The notes: generated from the sequence alone by a model not told the origin. A stretch of 64,000 bases of DNA from an uncultured Tenacibaculum sp. (GCA_947501615.1 CANMWK010000004.1:124001-188000); one strand, 5' to 3'; numbered from the stretch's first letter, positions 28,301-37,260 are shown. A program made the numbers and translations.

Positions 28301-28507
28301 CCTGCTACTGGTTTTGTTCAAATTAACTTAACTAGTAAAAATGCAACAATAAATTCATACAAAATTATTAATACAATTGGACAAACTGTTCAAGGAGGAA
28401 TTTTAAATAACTCTAGAGTTAACATTTCAACTTTAAATGCTGGTATGTATATTTTAGAAGTTAATGATGGTCAAAAATCATTTAAGACTAAGTTGGTTAA
28501 AAGATAA
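25304..28507 (+). CDS. Secreted multi-domain S8 peptidase with T9SS type A sorting domain
   Basis: A 1067-residue exoprotease: signal peptide (1-25, ending NAQ), subtilase domain (about 95-430) with Asp131 in VWDGGG, His165 in HAQHVTGT, Asn264 in AAGNDG and Ser358 in GTSMAS; a P/proprotein-convertase-like beta domain (about 445-555); fibronectin type III (about 560-650, CNATTPTGVNVTGV start); a MAM/CUB-like jelly-roll (about 655-825, CQSIPYSESFE start); a GEVED domain (about 840-985, ending FADGEVEDYTINI); and a C-terminal type IX sorting domain (about 1000-1067, IAYPNPATGFVQI, GMYILEV, KLVKR end). Exported by T9SS to the cell surface or medium, for protein degradation. Confidence 0.95.
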   Translation: MKNNYFSKLLLFAVLLSFGLQTNAQSKKQIEQIRGKYDLSKLQKIEKSILKKENSQKKEAFTLAKQKGWKTRITKADGSIMELQRVVNGNPIYYTMFNVDAARSTRTNHLNNGGSLGLNLMGQGMTANVWDGGGTRNTHREFDGAGGNNRVTTIDGSTLNGNSFHAQHVTGTIVASGVDADAKGMAPHAQARTADWNNDKSEATTEAANGMIISNHSYGFAFRDQFGRVQLPQSYFGGYIDESRDWDEILFNAPNYLMVVAAGNDGNDNTANQNPTGGSGWDKLTGHSTSKNNLVVANAQDANVDANGNLISVSINSSSSEGPTDDMRIKPDITGNGTGVYSTFDKSDSDYSSITGTSMASPNVAGSLLLLQQHYGNLNSGDLMRSATLKGLALHTADDAGASGPDAVFGWGLLNAKRAAEAITANGNGSRIEELTLNSGQTYTITVDADGTNPLLASISWTDRPGTAVTTVNSTTPVLVNDLDIRVTKGGTTFLPYELTGPTTSAKRDNNVDPFERVDVNNASGSYTITVTNKGSLVGGSQAFTLIVTGVTGTPAVCNATTPTGVNVTGVSQSGATVSWSSVAGTTYDVRYRVAGTSSWTTGAVSSTSANLNGLTAGTQYQVQVRSKCPNGTNSSYSATTTFTTSAPAACQSIPYSESFEANAGWTQVSGDDGDWVRDSGGTPSNNTGPSSGANGNFYMFLEASSNGSAGEVGANATAILESTCFDLSSVSSASFSFSNHMYGTNVGSLAVQASTNGSTWTNIWSDSGNQGNQWNDVSVNLSAYVGGSVSFRIVGTTGNGWSSDIAVDNIEITGGTSNPNPTPTYCASSGNRNSFEWIDNVELGGIANATGAGATGYSDFTSQVGTLARGSSNTMIVSAGFSGQSYTEHWAVWIDFNQDGTFADSEKVVSGSSDSADNLSATVDVPSGATLGQTRMRVSMKYNAAQTACENFADGEVEDYTINITSSTSSTSLFTTFASNDSDPLGNEKAISVIAYPNPATGFVQINLTSKNATINSYKIINTIGQTVQGGILNNSRVNISTLNAGMYILEVNDGQKSFKTKLVKR

Positions 28508-28537
28508 AACCCTTCAATTATTTAACAACCAATAGTG

Positions 28538-28566
28538 AAGCCCGAACGAGAGTTCGGGCTTTTTCT
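28538..28566 (+). terminator. Intrinsic terminator of the S8 peptidase gene
   Basis: A perfect 10-bp GC-rich stem (AAGCCCGAAC / GTTCGGGCTT) with a GAGA tetraloop and a T-tract, 31 bp after the stop codon. Confidence 0.92.
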
Positions 28567-28952
28567 TTTTATAATATTTACTAAATACAATTCCCAAATT
28601 TTATATTGAATAAGCACTATCTATTAACATAGATTAATAAGTGTTGATGAAATACTATGTTTTTAAAGTTTTCTTTGGTTTTTATACGTTGAAAATATAC
28701 CTTCGATTTGAATTTCATTTGTGTTCTTTTACACAATGCTATACTGAAACAAAAAACAAATAGCTATTCTATGTGTGAGTTAAACATTAAAAACAAACTC
28801 AACATAAATAGTTTTTAATAAAAAATTTTATGTTTTAATTTTATAAATAAAACGTAAATGATCCCCAATTTGTTAACTAAGCCCGAGCATTAGCTTGGGC
28901 TTAGTTAATTTATAGAGAACACTAAAAATTTGGGTTTAAATTACCTTCTTTA
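28567..28952. other. Intergenic region with a second strong hairpin at 28873-28908
   Basis: No ORF seen. The hairpin arms TTAACTAAGCCCGAGC and GCTTGGGCTTAGTTAA pair over 16 bp (one G-T pair) with an ATTA loop. A strong terminator-like structure 300 bp past the first terminator and ahead of the ABC-F promoter suggests that a short transcript ends here, or that it is a duplicated terminator. I cannot identify an RNA family. Confidence 0.45.
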
Positions 28953-28982
28953 TTTGTATAGTTGACGAAATCACTACATTTG
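28953..28982 (+). promoter_or_regulatory. Promoter of the ABC-F gene
   Basis: -33 element TTTG (28953-28956), 18-bp spacer, -7 element TACATTTG (28975-28982). This matches the Bacteroidota sigma-ABfr consensus TTTG / TAnnTTTG, 18 bp before the ATG at 29001. Confidence 0.7.
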
Positions 28983-29000
28983 TCTTTTATTTAGAAATTC

Positions 29001-30860
29001 ATGAATTACCTTACTGTAGAAAATATTTCCAAAGCTTATGGAGAGCGCGTTTTGTTTGAAGATTTATCTTTTGGAATTAATAAAGATCAGAAAATAGCTT
29101 TTGTTGCTAAAAACGGAAGTGGTAAAACATCTATTTTAAATATTATTGCTGGAAAAGATACTCCAGATACGGGGCAAGTTATCAGTAGAAAAGGAATTCA
29201 TATTGCATATTTATCTCAAGAACATAATTTTGATGTACATCAAACAATAGAGGAAACAATTTTCGCCACTGAAAATAAAATTCTTCCTATTATTCAGCAA
29301 TATGAAGCTGCGTTACAAAATCCAGATGACGCCGAAACATATCAAAAAGCATTTGATTTAATGGATCAACACAATGCTTGGGATTTTGAAACACAATACA
29401 AGCAAATTTTATCAAAATTAAAATTAGATAATCTACAGCAAAAAGTAGGCTCACTTTCCGGAGGACAACGTAAACGTTTAGCTTTAGCAATTATCTTAAT
29501 TAATAAACCAGATTTATTAATTCTTGATGAGCCAACCAACCACTTAGATTTAGAAATGATTGAGTGGTTAGAAGCATTTTTTGCAAAAGAAAAGATCACC
29601 TTGTTTATGGTTACGCATGACCGTTATTTCTTAGAACGTGTGTGCAATGAAATTATAGAATTAGATAACGGACAACTCTACAAATACAAAGGGAACTATT
29701 CGTATTACCTTCAGAATAAAGAAGAACGAAAAGCTTTAGAAGCTACGAACCTTAGTAAAGCGAAAAGTTTATATAAGAAAGAATTAGATTGGATGCGTCG
29801 TCAACCGAAAGCAAGAACGACAAAATCGAAATCTCGAATCGATGATTTCTTCGAAATCAAACAGAAAGCACACCAGCGTAGAAAAGAACATGAAGTTCAG
29901 TTAGAAATTAACATGGAACGCTTAGGAAGCAAGATTGTAGAATTGCATAAGCTGAAAAAAGCGTTTGATGAAAAAGTAATTTTAAACGGATTCGATTATG
30001 TGTTTAAAAAAGGAGAACGCATAGGAATTATTGGGAAAAACGGAACAGGGAAATCATCCTTCTTAAATATTTTAACAAAACAATTACCTCTTGATGGAGG
30101 GAAAATTGTAGTTGGCGAAACTGTAAAATTTGGGTATTACACCCAAAAAGGAATCATAATAAAAGAAGGTCAGAAAGTAATTGAAGTCATTAAAGAATTC
30201 GGAGAAGAAATTCCGTTAACTAAAGGAAGAAGAATTTCCGCGGCTCAATTATTGGAGCGATTTTTATTCGATAGAAAAAAACAGTACGATTTTGTAGAAA
30301 AGTTAAGTGGTGGAGAACAAAAGCGCTTGTATTTGTGTGCGGTGTTAATTCAGAATCCGAATTTCTTAATTCTCGATGAGCCTACTAACGATTTAGACGT
30401 AGTTACCCTAAACGTATTAGAAAACTTCTTATTAGATTATCCTGGAAACTTAATGGTAGTTTCTCACGATCGTTATTTTATGGATAAGATTGTAGATTCT
30501 CTATTTGTTTTTCGAGGAAATGGAGTTGTAGAAAATTTCCCTGGGAATTACTCTGATTTTAGAGCTTATGAAGACTCTAAGACACCAGAACCCAAAACAG
30601 AGAAAACAACAGCTGTAAAGCGCGAAAAAACACCTCAAAAAGGAAAGTTGAGCTATAATGAAAAACGCGAGTTTGGTGTTTTAGAAATTGATATCGAAAA
30701 ACTACAAAAGAAGAAAGATCGAATTGAAACTCAATTTGCAAATGGTGAAATAACACCAGAAGATATTAACGACAAATCTGTAGAACTACAACAAATCATA
30801 GAAGATTTAGAAACCAAAGAAGAACGTTGGTTTGAATTATCTATGAAAATGGAAGGATAA
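29001..30860 (+). CDS. ABC-F family ATPase (Uup-like)
   Basis: A 619-residue soluble ABC-F protein with two ATPase domains and no membrane part. First: Walker A AKNGSGKTS (about 35-43), signature LSGGQRKR, Walker B LLILDEPTNHLD. Second: GKNGTGKSS (about 345-353), signature LSGGEQKR, Walker B FLILDEPTNDLD. Between them lies the basic P-site tRNA interaction linker (about 250-310, LDWMRRQPKARTTKSKSRID region). The Lys/Glu-rich C-terminal coiled coil (about 535-619) is the Uup-type extension. ABC-F proteins resolve stalled or misfolded ribosome states and some give antibiotic resistance. Preceded by a well-formed promoter. Confidence 0.93.
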   Translation: MNYLTVENISKAYGERVLFEDLSFGINKDQKIAFVAKNGSGKTSILNIIAGKDTPDTGQVISRKGIHIAYLSQEHNFDVHQTIEETIFATENKILPIIQQYEAALQNPDDAETYQKAFDLMDQHNAWDFETQYKQILSKLKLDNLQQKVGSLSGGQRKRLALAIILINKPDLLILDEPTNHLDLEMIEWLEAFFAKEKITLFMVTHDRYFLERVCNEIIELDNGQLYKYKGNYSYYLQNKEERKALEATNLSKAKSLYKKELDWMRRQPKARTTKSKSRIDDFFEIKQKAHQRRKEHEVQLEINMERLGSKIVELHKLKKAFDEKVILNGFDYVFKKGERIGIIGKNGTGKSSFLNILTKQLPLDGGKIVVGETVKFGYYTQKGIIIKEGQKVIEVIKEFGEEIPLTKGRRISAAQLLERFLFDRKKQYDFVEKLSGGEQKRLYLCAVLIQNPNFLILDEPTNDLDVVTLNVLENFLLDYPGNLMVVSHDRYFMDKIVDSLFVFRGNGVVENFPGNYSDFRAYEDSKTPEPKTEKTTAVKREKTPQKGKLSYNEKREFGVLEIDIEKLQKKKDRIETQFANGEITPEDINDKSVELQQIIEDLETKEERWFELSMKMEG

Positions 30861-31172
30861 TTATTCTCTTAAATTTATTGGTATCAACATCATATAAATT
30901 CATAATATTACTTTTTATGAAACTAATTCTATAAAGATGTTATTGAATTGTGGCAGAAATGTTGCTTTCTATATTTAGTAAACTTATGCATTCAATAGCA
31001 TATGCAAAACCCATGTATTCAGACAAATAAATTCAATGTACAGTTTTTGTCAAGATATTTTTAATACCCTACTCCTTTTTTAAATTGTATTTTATACGCT
31101 AGTATTCAATTGTTGAATATCTTTTAGCGCAAGGTGTTGTGTTAAATTAATATCATAAATAGTAAAATCTTG
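30861..31172. other. Intergenic region with one short palindrome
   Basis: AT-rich, without coding potential. TATTCAA-TTG-TTGAATA (31103-31119) is a 7-bp-arm inverted repeat about 55 bp upstream of the FGE gene and may be an operator. Nothing else recognised. Confidence 0.35.
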
Positions 31173-31787
31173 ATGCATTCGACTTTAGATTTTAAAATAA
31201 AGTGTACTACTTCTTTTTATATCATAATACTATTTGTCTTTTTTGTTTCCTGCCAAGGAAAAGAAAAAGTACTAACCCCTGTTTCCTATGATGACTTTGA
31301 ATTGTTTGTTCATCAAACTGGATACGTTACTGATGCTGAAAGATATGGATGGTCTATAGTCCAAAATGATGTATACACTTTTAGAAAGGTATATAATGCT
31401 ACTTGGAAAACACCAGATGGAATTCGTCCTGTTTCTTCAAAAAAACTACCTGTTACTCAAGTGAGTTATAATGATGCTTTGGCCTATTGCAAATGGGCAA
31501 AAAAAAGACTTCCTAATTATAATGAATATTGGGAGTTAGTTAAAAGCGATACTCGTTTAATTGTTTCAGAAAACACGTTACCTATATCAGAAATAGATAA
31601 AGTTAATATTGTAGGTAATGTTTGGGATATTACTGAATTTAACTCTCATAAAGGTGTAAGACTTGCTGGAGGTTCTCTTTTTTGTTCAAAAAACACTTGT
31701 CATGGTACTGTGAAAGAAAGAGAATTATATGTCGATCGAGAAACTGGGAATATCCATATAGGGTTTTCAGTAATAGATATGAAATAA
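31173..31787 (+). CDS. Compact formylglycine-generating enzyme (SUMF1 family) lipoprotein
   Basis: A 204-residue SUMF1/FGE-sulfatase-domain protein, started at the ATG at 31173. It carries a hydrophobic signal and lipobox FVSC (Cys27), so it would be exported to the periplasm. FGE landmarks are VTQVSYNDALAYCKWAKKRLPNYNEYW, NIVGNVWDIT and RLAGGSLFC. Cys171 and Cys176 (CSKNTC) match in spacing the catalytic Cys pair of aerobic FGE. Known bacterial FGEs are about 270-300 residues, so this one is short, lacking parts of the N-terminal half. The sulfatase gene follows after 27 bp, so FGE and its client are cotranscribed. Confidence 0.8.
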   Translation: MHSTLDFKIKCTTSFYIIILFVFFVSCQGKEKVLTPVSYDDFELFVHQTGYVTDAERYGWSIVQNDVYTFRKVYNATWKTPDGIRPVSSKKLPVTQVSYNDALAYCKWAKKRLPNYNEYWELVKSDTRLIVSENTLPISEIDKVNIVGNVWDITEFNSHKGVRLAGGSLFCSKNTCHGTVKERELYVDRETGNIHIGFSVIDMK

Positions 31788-31814
31788 CAACAAACAAAAA
31801 CCAAATACAAACCA

Positions 31815-33710
31815 ATGAAAACAAAAAAAACGAAGCGACAGAAACGATATTTAGTATTGTTGCTATTAGTAACATTACTTCTTGTTACTACAAATTTTAT
31901 TCTTAAAAAAGAAACACAACAAGAGATAAAGCAGCCGAATATATTATGGATTATTACTGACGATCATAGACCCGATGCTCTGGAATGTTATAATGAAGCT
32001 GTATCTAATAAAAAAGAAAGTCCTTTAGGCTTTGTATCCTCTCCTAATATTAATAAACTAGCTGAAGAGGGAGTATTATTTACAAATGCATATTGTAACG
32101 CACCTGTTTGTGGTCCTTCTAGAGGATCAATGATTAGTGGACGCTATCCTTTTAGAACTGGACATTTTGCTTTTGATTTAACACACCAGAATCCTGATTT
32201 TGTTCGTCCTTCTTTTCCACAAATTTTGAAAAACACAGGATATCAAACAGCTCAATTTGGTAAAACTGGGGAATATATCTACAAATGGGGACCAGGACAA
32301 GGTTTTCATAATGCAGAACACTACGAATATATTGTGCACTTTAAGCATAATCTACAAAAAAATAGTGTTGGTGATTTATGGGGACATAATCCCTATAAAA
32401 TTGTCAATGATAAAGTAGTATATCAGGGAACTCAAGAAAATTTAAAACGACCAGATGGTACTATAGAGCGTTATTATGTTCATAAACGTTCTGGGGAAAT
32501 TAGTCCTGAAGACATCAAAAAGAAAAAAGAGATTGAAAAGGAATTTGAAATTTTAAGATCCTATACTCGTTCTAATCCTAATTTAATTATTGGTGGAGAA
32601 AACCCTATGCCTGCTAACCAAACTGTAGATGCAAAAATAGTTGATGAATTTCAACTGTATTTGAATAATCAAGATACTGAATTCACTACTTCTTGGGGAA
32701 AGAAAGAAAAAGGAGCAAATTCGAAACAGCCACAATTAATTAATTTAGCATTTCATTTACCTCACACACCTGTTTTACCTCCAAAGAAACAACGTGATAT
32801 TTTTAAGAAAAAAAAATATGCTGTGCCTAATTTCGATAAAAAAGAGTACGATAAATTACCTCCTCAATTGAAAAAAATGCACGATGATATGAATATGACT
32901 AACATGACTGATCAGGAAATTCAACAAGCAATTCAAGATTATTATGCTTTCTGTGCGCATGGAGACGAACTTATTGGTGAGGCTATTAAAACATTCAAAC
33001 AGTATTGCAAAAAAAATAATCAGGAATATTTAATTGTATTTACTGTTGGAGATCATGGTTGGCATTTGGGAGAGCAAGGCATTGAGGCAAAATTTGGTCC
33101 TTGGGAACAATCGACTAATGGTGCTATTATTATTGCTTCATCTAATACAACAAAAGTTCCTGCAGGAGTCGTAAAAAATCAATTGGTAGAATATGTAGAT
33201 ATAGCACCGACTATTCTTTCTGCTTCAGGAATTAATATCAAAACTGAGAAATATGATTATTTAGATGGTATGAGCTTATCTAATTTATTCTTTACTGAAA
33301 AAGAACAAAAAGCTTATATCTTGGGCGAAACAAAGGTTGTAGTTGGACCTAGAGCTTACTTACGTTCGAATGATTTTTCTTTTTCGATGCGAACTCGACC
33401 TGCTAATAATTCTCTTACAAGTAATGAAAATATAAAATGGGGACTTGAATGTACTTTAGAGGAAGCTGAGTTAGCGTTATATGATTTAAGAGTAGATCCG
33501 CTTGAACGTAATAATGTAGCTTATGATGAAAAATATAAAGATTTAGCTATTTGGTATAGAAAAAAGCTAGGAAATATTGTCTTAGGAGATGGTAGAGTAG
33601 AATGTGATTGGTCTAAAGCAAATACTTATTCGCTTAGTAATTTTGCTAGTGGTACAGACGATCAGAAATTAAATATTCCTAAAGATATTATTCCTTTAGT
33701 AAAAAATTAA
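31815..33710 (+). CDS. Cys-type (type I) sulfatase
   Basis: A 631-residue arylsulfatase-superfamily enzyme with an N-terminal signal-anchor (about 12-30). The formylglycine motif is Cys99 in VCGPSRGSMISGR, matching C-x-P-S-R, so it needs oxidation by an FGE, and the FGE gene is directly upstream. Metal-ligand Asp pair is in IITDDHRPDAL (49-50); the later DHG is in FTVGDHGWHLGEQG with following Lys in AKFGPWEQS. The size and DHGWHLGE block fit iduronate/choline-type or polysaccharide sulfatases; the substrate is probably a sulfated algal glycan, desulfated in the periplasm. No susCD or glycoside hydrolase is next to it. Cotranscribed with the FGE. Confidence 0.92.
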   Translation: MKTKKTKRQKRYLVLLLLVTLLLVTTNFILKKETQQEIKQPNILWIITDDHRPDALECYNEAVSNKKESPLGFVSSPNINKLAEEGVLFTNAYCNAPVCGPSRGSMISGRYPFRTGHFAFDLTHQNPDFVRPSFPQILKNTGYQTAQFGKTGEYIYKWGPGQGFHNAEHYEYIVHFKHNLQKNSVGDLWGHNPYKIVNDKVVYQGTQENLKRPDGTIERYYVHKRSGEISPEDIKKKKEIEKEFEILRSYTRSNPNLIIGGENPMPANQTVDAKIVDEFQLYLNNQDTEFTTSWGKKEKGANSKQPQLINLAFHLPHTPVLPPKKQRDIFKKKKYAVPNFDKKEYDKLPPQLKKMHDDMNMTNMTDQEIQQAIQDYYAFCAHGDELIGEAIKTFKQYCKKNNQEYLIVFTVGDHGWHLGEQGIEAKFGPWEQSTNGAIIIASSNTTKVPAGVVKNQLVEYVDIAPTILSASGINIKTEKYDYLDGMSLSNLFFTEKEQKAYILGETKVVVGPRAYLRSNDFSFSMRTRPANNSLTSNENIKWGLECTLEEAELALYDLRVDPLERNNVAYDEKYKDLAIWYRKKLGNIVLGDGRVECDWSKANTYSLSNFASGTDDQKLNIPKDIIPLVKN

Positions 33711-33758
33711 ACTTCGTTTGTAATTGAATATATTTATCATACAAATTTTAAAAATAAG

Positions 33759-33795
33759 AAGAAGTAATCATCCTAAAATGATTACTTCTTTCTTT
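33759..33795. terminator. Bidirectional terminator between sulfatase and PSD-like genes
   Basis: Perfect 12-bp arms AAGAAGTAATCA (33759-33770) and TGATTACTTCTT (33779-33790) with an 8-bp loop and T-rich flank, in the 96-bp gap between two convergent genes. Confidence 0.8.
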
Positions 33796-33806
33796 ATGTT
33801 TAATAG

Positions 33807-35075
33807 TTACTTATTAAATAATACTGAAGCTTGTCCGTATTGAAAATGAATAGGTACATGACCAGGGTCTTTAGTAAACATATATAAGTCTTTAGGTGCT
33901 TTTTCAAATAGCATAATGATATCTGAACCTCCGAACTTAAACTTTCCAAATTCCTGACCTTTAACTACTTTTTTTCCTTGTAATTCTGTGTACATATCTA
34001 CTCCAGAAACCTGACACATTCCAATAGGTAAAATAGCAACTTTACCTACTTCTGGTCCTGCATCCATTACAACTAAACCTCTTGCCTGCTTAAACTCATA
34101 ACCGTTATCGGCACCATCGGGTGCATCCCATCCTCCATCTTTTAGTTCTACATTTAAATAAACATTACCTTCCACAGGAATGATTTCTAATACTTCACCA
34201 CTTACTGGTGTGTGAAAACGGTGATAATCAAACGGACTCAAAAAATAATGGATAAATGTACCTCCATAAAAGTTTTCTGCATACTTACTATACTGTAACA
34301 ATTCGTCAACAGTACCTATGGTGTGCGTATGTTTTAAACATATTTTTGTTGCTTTGTTATCATCTCCTATAACATTACCCTTTTCATCAATCGGATAGTG
34401 TTTTTTGTAGGTACAATCGGCAGGAGAAACCACTACTGTATTATCTTTAGGAGCAGTAATTGGTCTTAGCGGACTAATACCTGTGTCAGAATTAGATGCA
34501 TTGAATTCTCTGTAGAAAAATTGATTGAATGTTTTCCAAGTATTTTCATTATCAGCATACCAATCAAAATTATACATGGTATTTGCTTTAAACGAAGCTA
34601 AGCTTTCTTTAGTTAATGAAGCCTCAGTATCTAAGAATATACCCCAAGAATTAGCCGAATCGACTAACCAATCTGCAAACTTTTCAAAGCTTTGCATGGT
34701 CTCCTCTGTTCCTGGAATTTTTTGATTGATTAACCAGTAATACTGGCATAATAAATCGTACACTTTTTTATTGTAGCCGTTCTTTTCGTGATTACTTTTC
34801 CACGCATTTGGATAATCAGGATCATTACTTTCATTAGGAACCATCCTATTATAAACATCAATATAATCAAAGTATTCTTCTACGTTTGTAGGCCAACCGC
34901 AACCTTTTAATTCTTTGTCTATAGCATGATATAAATCTGAATTTAATTCCTGTTTAGCCTTTTTAACGGCTATTTCTAACGAAGCATTTAACGCTTTAGT
35001 CATTTTAGAATCTTCCGATAAAATTGCCTTTAGTTTTTCTACAACGATAATGTGAGCGTGAACTTGTGTTTCCAT
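33807..35075 (-). CDS. Phosphatidylserine decarboxylase family protein
   Basis: A 422-residue PSD-related protein. The N-terminal ~165 residues are an extra alpha-helical region (PSDC-like), and the C-terminal ~250 residues are the decarboxylase domain (FYREFNA, SPADCTYKKHYPI, HYFLSPFDYHRFHTPVSGEVLEI, YTELQGKKVVKGQEFGKFKFGGSD). The pro-enzyme self-cleavage site reads GGS at Ser384 instead of the usual LGST, matching PSD-related proteins, so pyruvoyl formation is plausible but not certain. It is a single-gene unit on the minus strand. Role would be in phosphatidylethanolamine synthesis or a related decarboxylation; a canonical short psd gene probably exists elsewhere. Confidence 0.85.
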   Translation of the reverse strand: METQVHAHIIVVEKLKAILSEDSKMTKALNASLEIAVKKAKQELNSDLYHAIDKELKGCGWPTNVEEYFDYIDVYNRMVPNESNDPDYPNAWKSNHEKNGYNKKVYDLLCQYYWLINQKIPGTEETMQSFEKFADWLVDSANSWGIFLDTEASLTKESLASFKANTMYNFDWYADNENTWKTFNQFFYREFNASNSDTGISPLRPITAPKDNTVVVSPADCTYKKHYPIDEKGNVIGDDNKATKICLKHTHTIGTVDELLQYSKYAENFYGGTFIHYFLSPFDYHRFHTPVSGEVLEIIPVEGNVYLNVELKDGGWDAPDGADNGYEFKQARGLVVMDAGPEVGKVAILPIGMCQVSGVDMYTELQGKKVVKGQEFGKFKFGGSDIIMLFEKAPKDLYMFTKDPGHVPIHFQYGQASVLFNK

Positions 35076-35331
35076 ACGTATACTCTTTAAGATTGGTTAT
35101 TAAATGATACTCCAAAATACTTGAGAATACGTTTTGAACTCAAATAAAAGCTTTAAGTAATTATTTTTTAAGCATAAAGGGTTGAAAAATCACCATGAAA
35201 GTAAATGTTATTGAAATGACATATGTATATATGCTAAGGAAATTATTAAATTAAAACAGAACATTGGTATACTTTGAATTGTTGAAAAATGAAAGTTTCT
35301 ATGATTTCCTATTTTTGCTAAACACTCATTT

Positions 35332-36096
35332 TTATTGAGACACTATAATGTCTATGGCTAAATTTTCTTTGTTTTTTTTGAAATAGTTTAAAAGATGGTT
35401 TTCTAATTCCTGATCATTTTCCATAGCACTAAAAACTTCTTTTCTAACATAAAATAAAGAATCTTTTACATTCTCGTTAAGTGAAGCAGTTGCTTTGTTA
35501 AGATATTGATCCAAATTTTTAATAAATTGAGGTGGAGGTAATTTCACATTCATCATTCGTTCAAAAATGGCCTCATAAGCAAAGGCCTCTAGTAAAGTAA
35601 AATCCTTGTGTTTAAAATCATCATCTAAACCATTTATCCCTATACATATTCTTGTTCCGAATTTGTTGCCAAATTTTTCTGACAGGAAAAATTTAGAAGC
35701 GATAAGCATTAACTCTTCTTTTGTATAAATCTCTTTATTTTTGTAATTATTATAAAATGTTGTGTGAAAATAGGATGCAAACTTTTTGTCTTTCAATAAA
35801 GAATTAAAAAGTTGATGCGCTTTTAAGCTATCTGGTAAAAGGTTATAAACAGAGTCTAGATCAATTCTATTCGTTAGTAAATATTCATACCTCCTAGTAT
35901 TTTTATTTATTTTTTGACTAATACTATCATCTTTAATGAAGTTTAATATAGCATTTACAGATGTTTGTAACCTTCCTTCATATTCATAATTTTCAATGTT
36001 TAGTTTTACATAACTATTAATTTTAAAGGGAACCTCTTTCTTTTGGCAGTTGTATACACAAAATGAAAATAAAAGGATATAATATAGCTTTTTCAT
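35332..36096 (-). CDS. Hypothetical lipoprotein at the 3' end of the metal operon
   Basis: A 254-residue protein with lipobox YNC (Cys17, in LLFSFCVYNCQ). The rest is helical and rich in Lys, Asn and Leu, without recognised motifs. It follows hupE after 60 bp, in the same direction, and may be the last gene of the metal operon. Family not recognised. Confidence 0.7.
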   Translation of the reverse strand: MKKLYYILLFSFCVYNCQKKEVPFKINSYVKLNIENYEYEGRLQTSVNAILNFIKDDSISQKINKNTRRYEYLLTNRIDLDSVYNLLPDSLKAHQLFNSLLKDKKFASYFHTTFYNNYKNKEIYTKEELMLIASKFFLSEKFGNKFGTRICIGINGLDDDFKHKDFTLLEAFAYEAIFERMMNVKLPPPQFIKNLDQYLNKATASLNENVKDSLFYVRKEVFSAMENDQELENHLLNYFKKNKENLAIDIIVSQ

Positions 36097-36156
36097 AACA
36101 TAAAAATAAATGATTTAATACACTGTTTTAGATATCAGTTGATTTAACTTTATTAC

Positions 36157-36735
36157 CTATGAAAGCGCACCTATAAATATAGTTGCTGCAATACCAAAAC
36201 CAGCTCCTGATACAAAAACATTCCACTTTAGGTGCTCTCCTTTTAAAATTTTAGAATAAATAAACAACATTACCATAAAAATAGCTACAATAAACAGCTG
36301 ACCAACTTCAATACCTAAATTAAAAGCAAACAACGGTTTAATAATATTACTTTCAAACATCATTACTTTAAAGTTTGAAGCAAAAGCTAATCCGTGGATT
36401 AAACCGAAAACTAAAGCGATAATGTATTTCACATTTTTATTCGAAAACACACCTTCTTTTTCATAATTGCTAATGTTACTAATAGCCGTAATCATTATAG
36501 TAAACGGAATTAATAAATCAATAACTTTCGGATTGTCTGGAATGTAACCTAAAGCACTAATTATTAAAGTAATACTATGCCCAATGGTGAACGCAGTAAT
36601 AATAACTAAAATTTGCTTCCATTGTTTAAGCTTAAAAGCCGCACAAAGCGTCATTACAAATAATAAATGGTCGTAAGCATTGATATCTACAATATGATGC
36701 CAACCGCTAGTAAAAAAAGTGGTAAAATTATTCAT
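36157..36735 (-). CDS. HupE/UreJ family membrane protein
   Basis: A 192-residue polytopic membrane protein of the HupE/UreJ_2 type, with about six hydrophobic segments. The N-terminal signature GWHHIVDINAYDHLLFVM fits GxxHixxGxDHLLF-type metal-binding motifs, and GHSITL and GLIHGLAFAS add further conserved His residues. HupE proteins are associated with nickel (or other divalent metal) transport. It is 11 bp downstream of the DUF6702 gene, and sits in the presumed metal operon. Confidence 0.88.
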   Translation of the reverse strand: MNNFTTFFTSGWHHIVDINAYDHLLFVMTLCAAFKLKQWKQILVIITAFTIGHSITLIISALGYIPDNPKVIDLLIPFTIMITAISNISNYEKEGVFSNKNVKYIIALVFGLIHGLAFASNFKVMMFESNIIKPLFAFNLGIEVGQLFIVAIFMVMLFIYSKILKGEHLKWNVFVSGAGFGIAATIFIGALS

Positions 36736-36746
36736 GCAATATGATC

Positions 36747-37253
36747 TTAAAATGTGTGTTCTATAGCGTCTTTAACTTTTGTACTTTCAAAATATGACGA
36801 TTGAAAAAATGGAGGAAAACGAAGTTCCATTCTATTCGATTGTAAAAATCCAAAAACATCAAAAAGTAACGCATTTTTTACTTCCAATTTATCTCCTTTT
36901 TTCACAGTAAAGTCACTTTCATAAAACTTAATAGTTAATACATTAAATGATTTTTCATAGTAAGAACTATCGTATTCAAAAGGGTATTTTTTTCCGTTAA
37001 CCATTACTACATAAAATTCTCTAAAATAACGTTCTATGTCTTTAATATCTCGTTCGCTTAAATTATTTACGTTCATCGGTCTACCAATACTTTGCGAAAA
37101 ATCATCGACAAAAACTTTGCACTCTACTCTAATATTTTTAGCGTCTTCATTATATTCTATGAGTGATGCAGTTACCTTTAATGGATGCGTAAACGAAGAG
37201 AAGCAAGAAATTACTCCTAATAGTAACAAAACAATGTGTAGTCTTCTTTTCAT
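36747..37253 (-). CDS. DUF6702 family protein
   Basis: A 168-residue exported protein with a signal peptide (LLLLGVISCFSSFTHPL). The body has the HPLKVTASLIEYNEDAKNIRVECKVFVDDF block seen in the DUF6702 family, with an acidic central region. The family is often found next to HupE or M1 peptidases in Bacteroidota. Located 7 bp after the HMA-domain gene and 11 bp before hupE, so cotranscribed. Function unknown. Confidence 0.75.
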   Translation of the reverse strand: MKRRLHIVLLLLGVISCFSSFTHPLKVTASLIEYNEDAKNIRVECKVFVDDFSQSIGRPMNVNNLSERDIKDIERYFREFYVVMVNGKKYPFEYDSSYYEKSFNVLTIKFYESDFTVKKGDKLEVKNALLFDVFGFLQSNRMELRFPPFFQSSYFESTKVKDAIEHTF

Positions 37254-37260
37254 TTTATGA

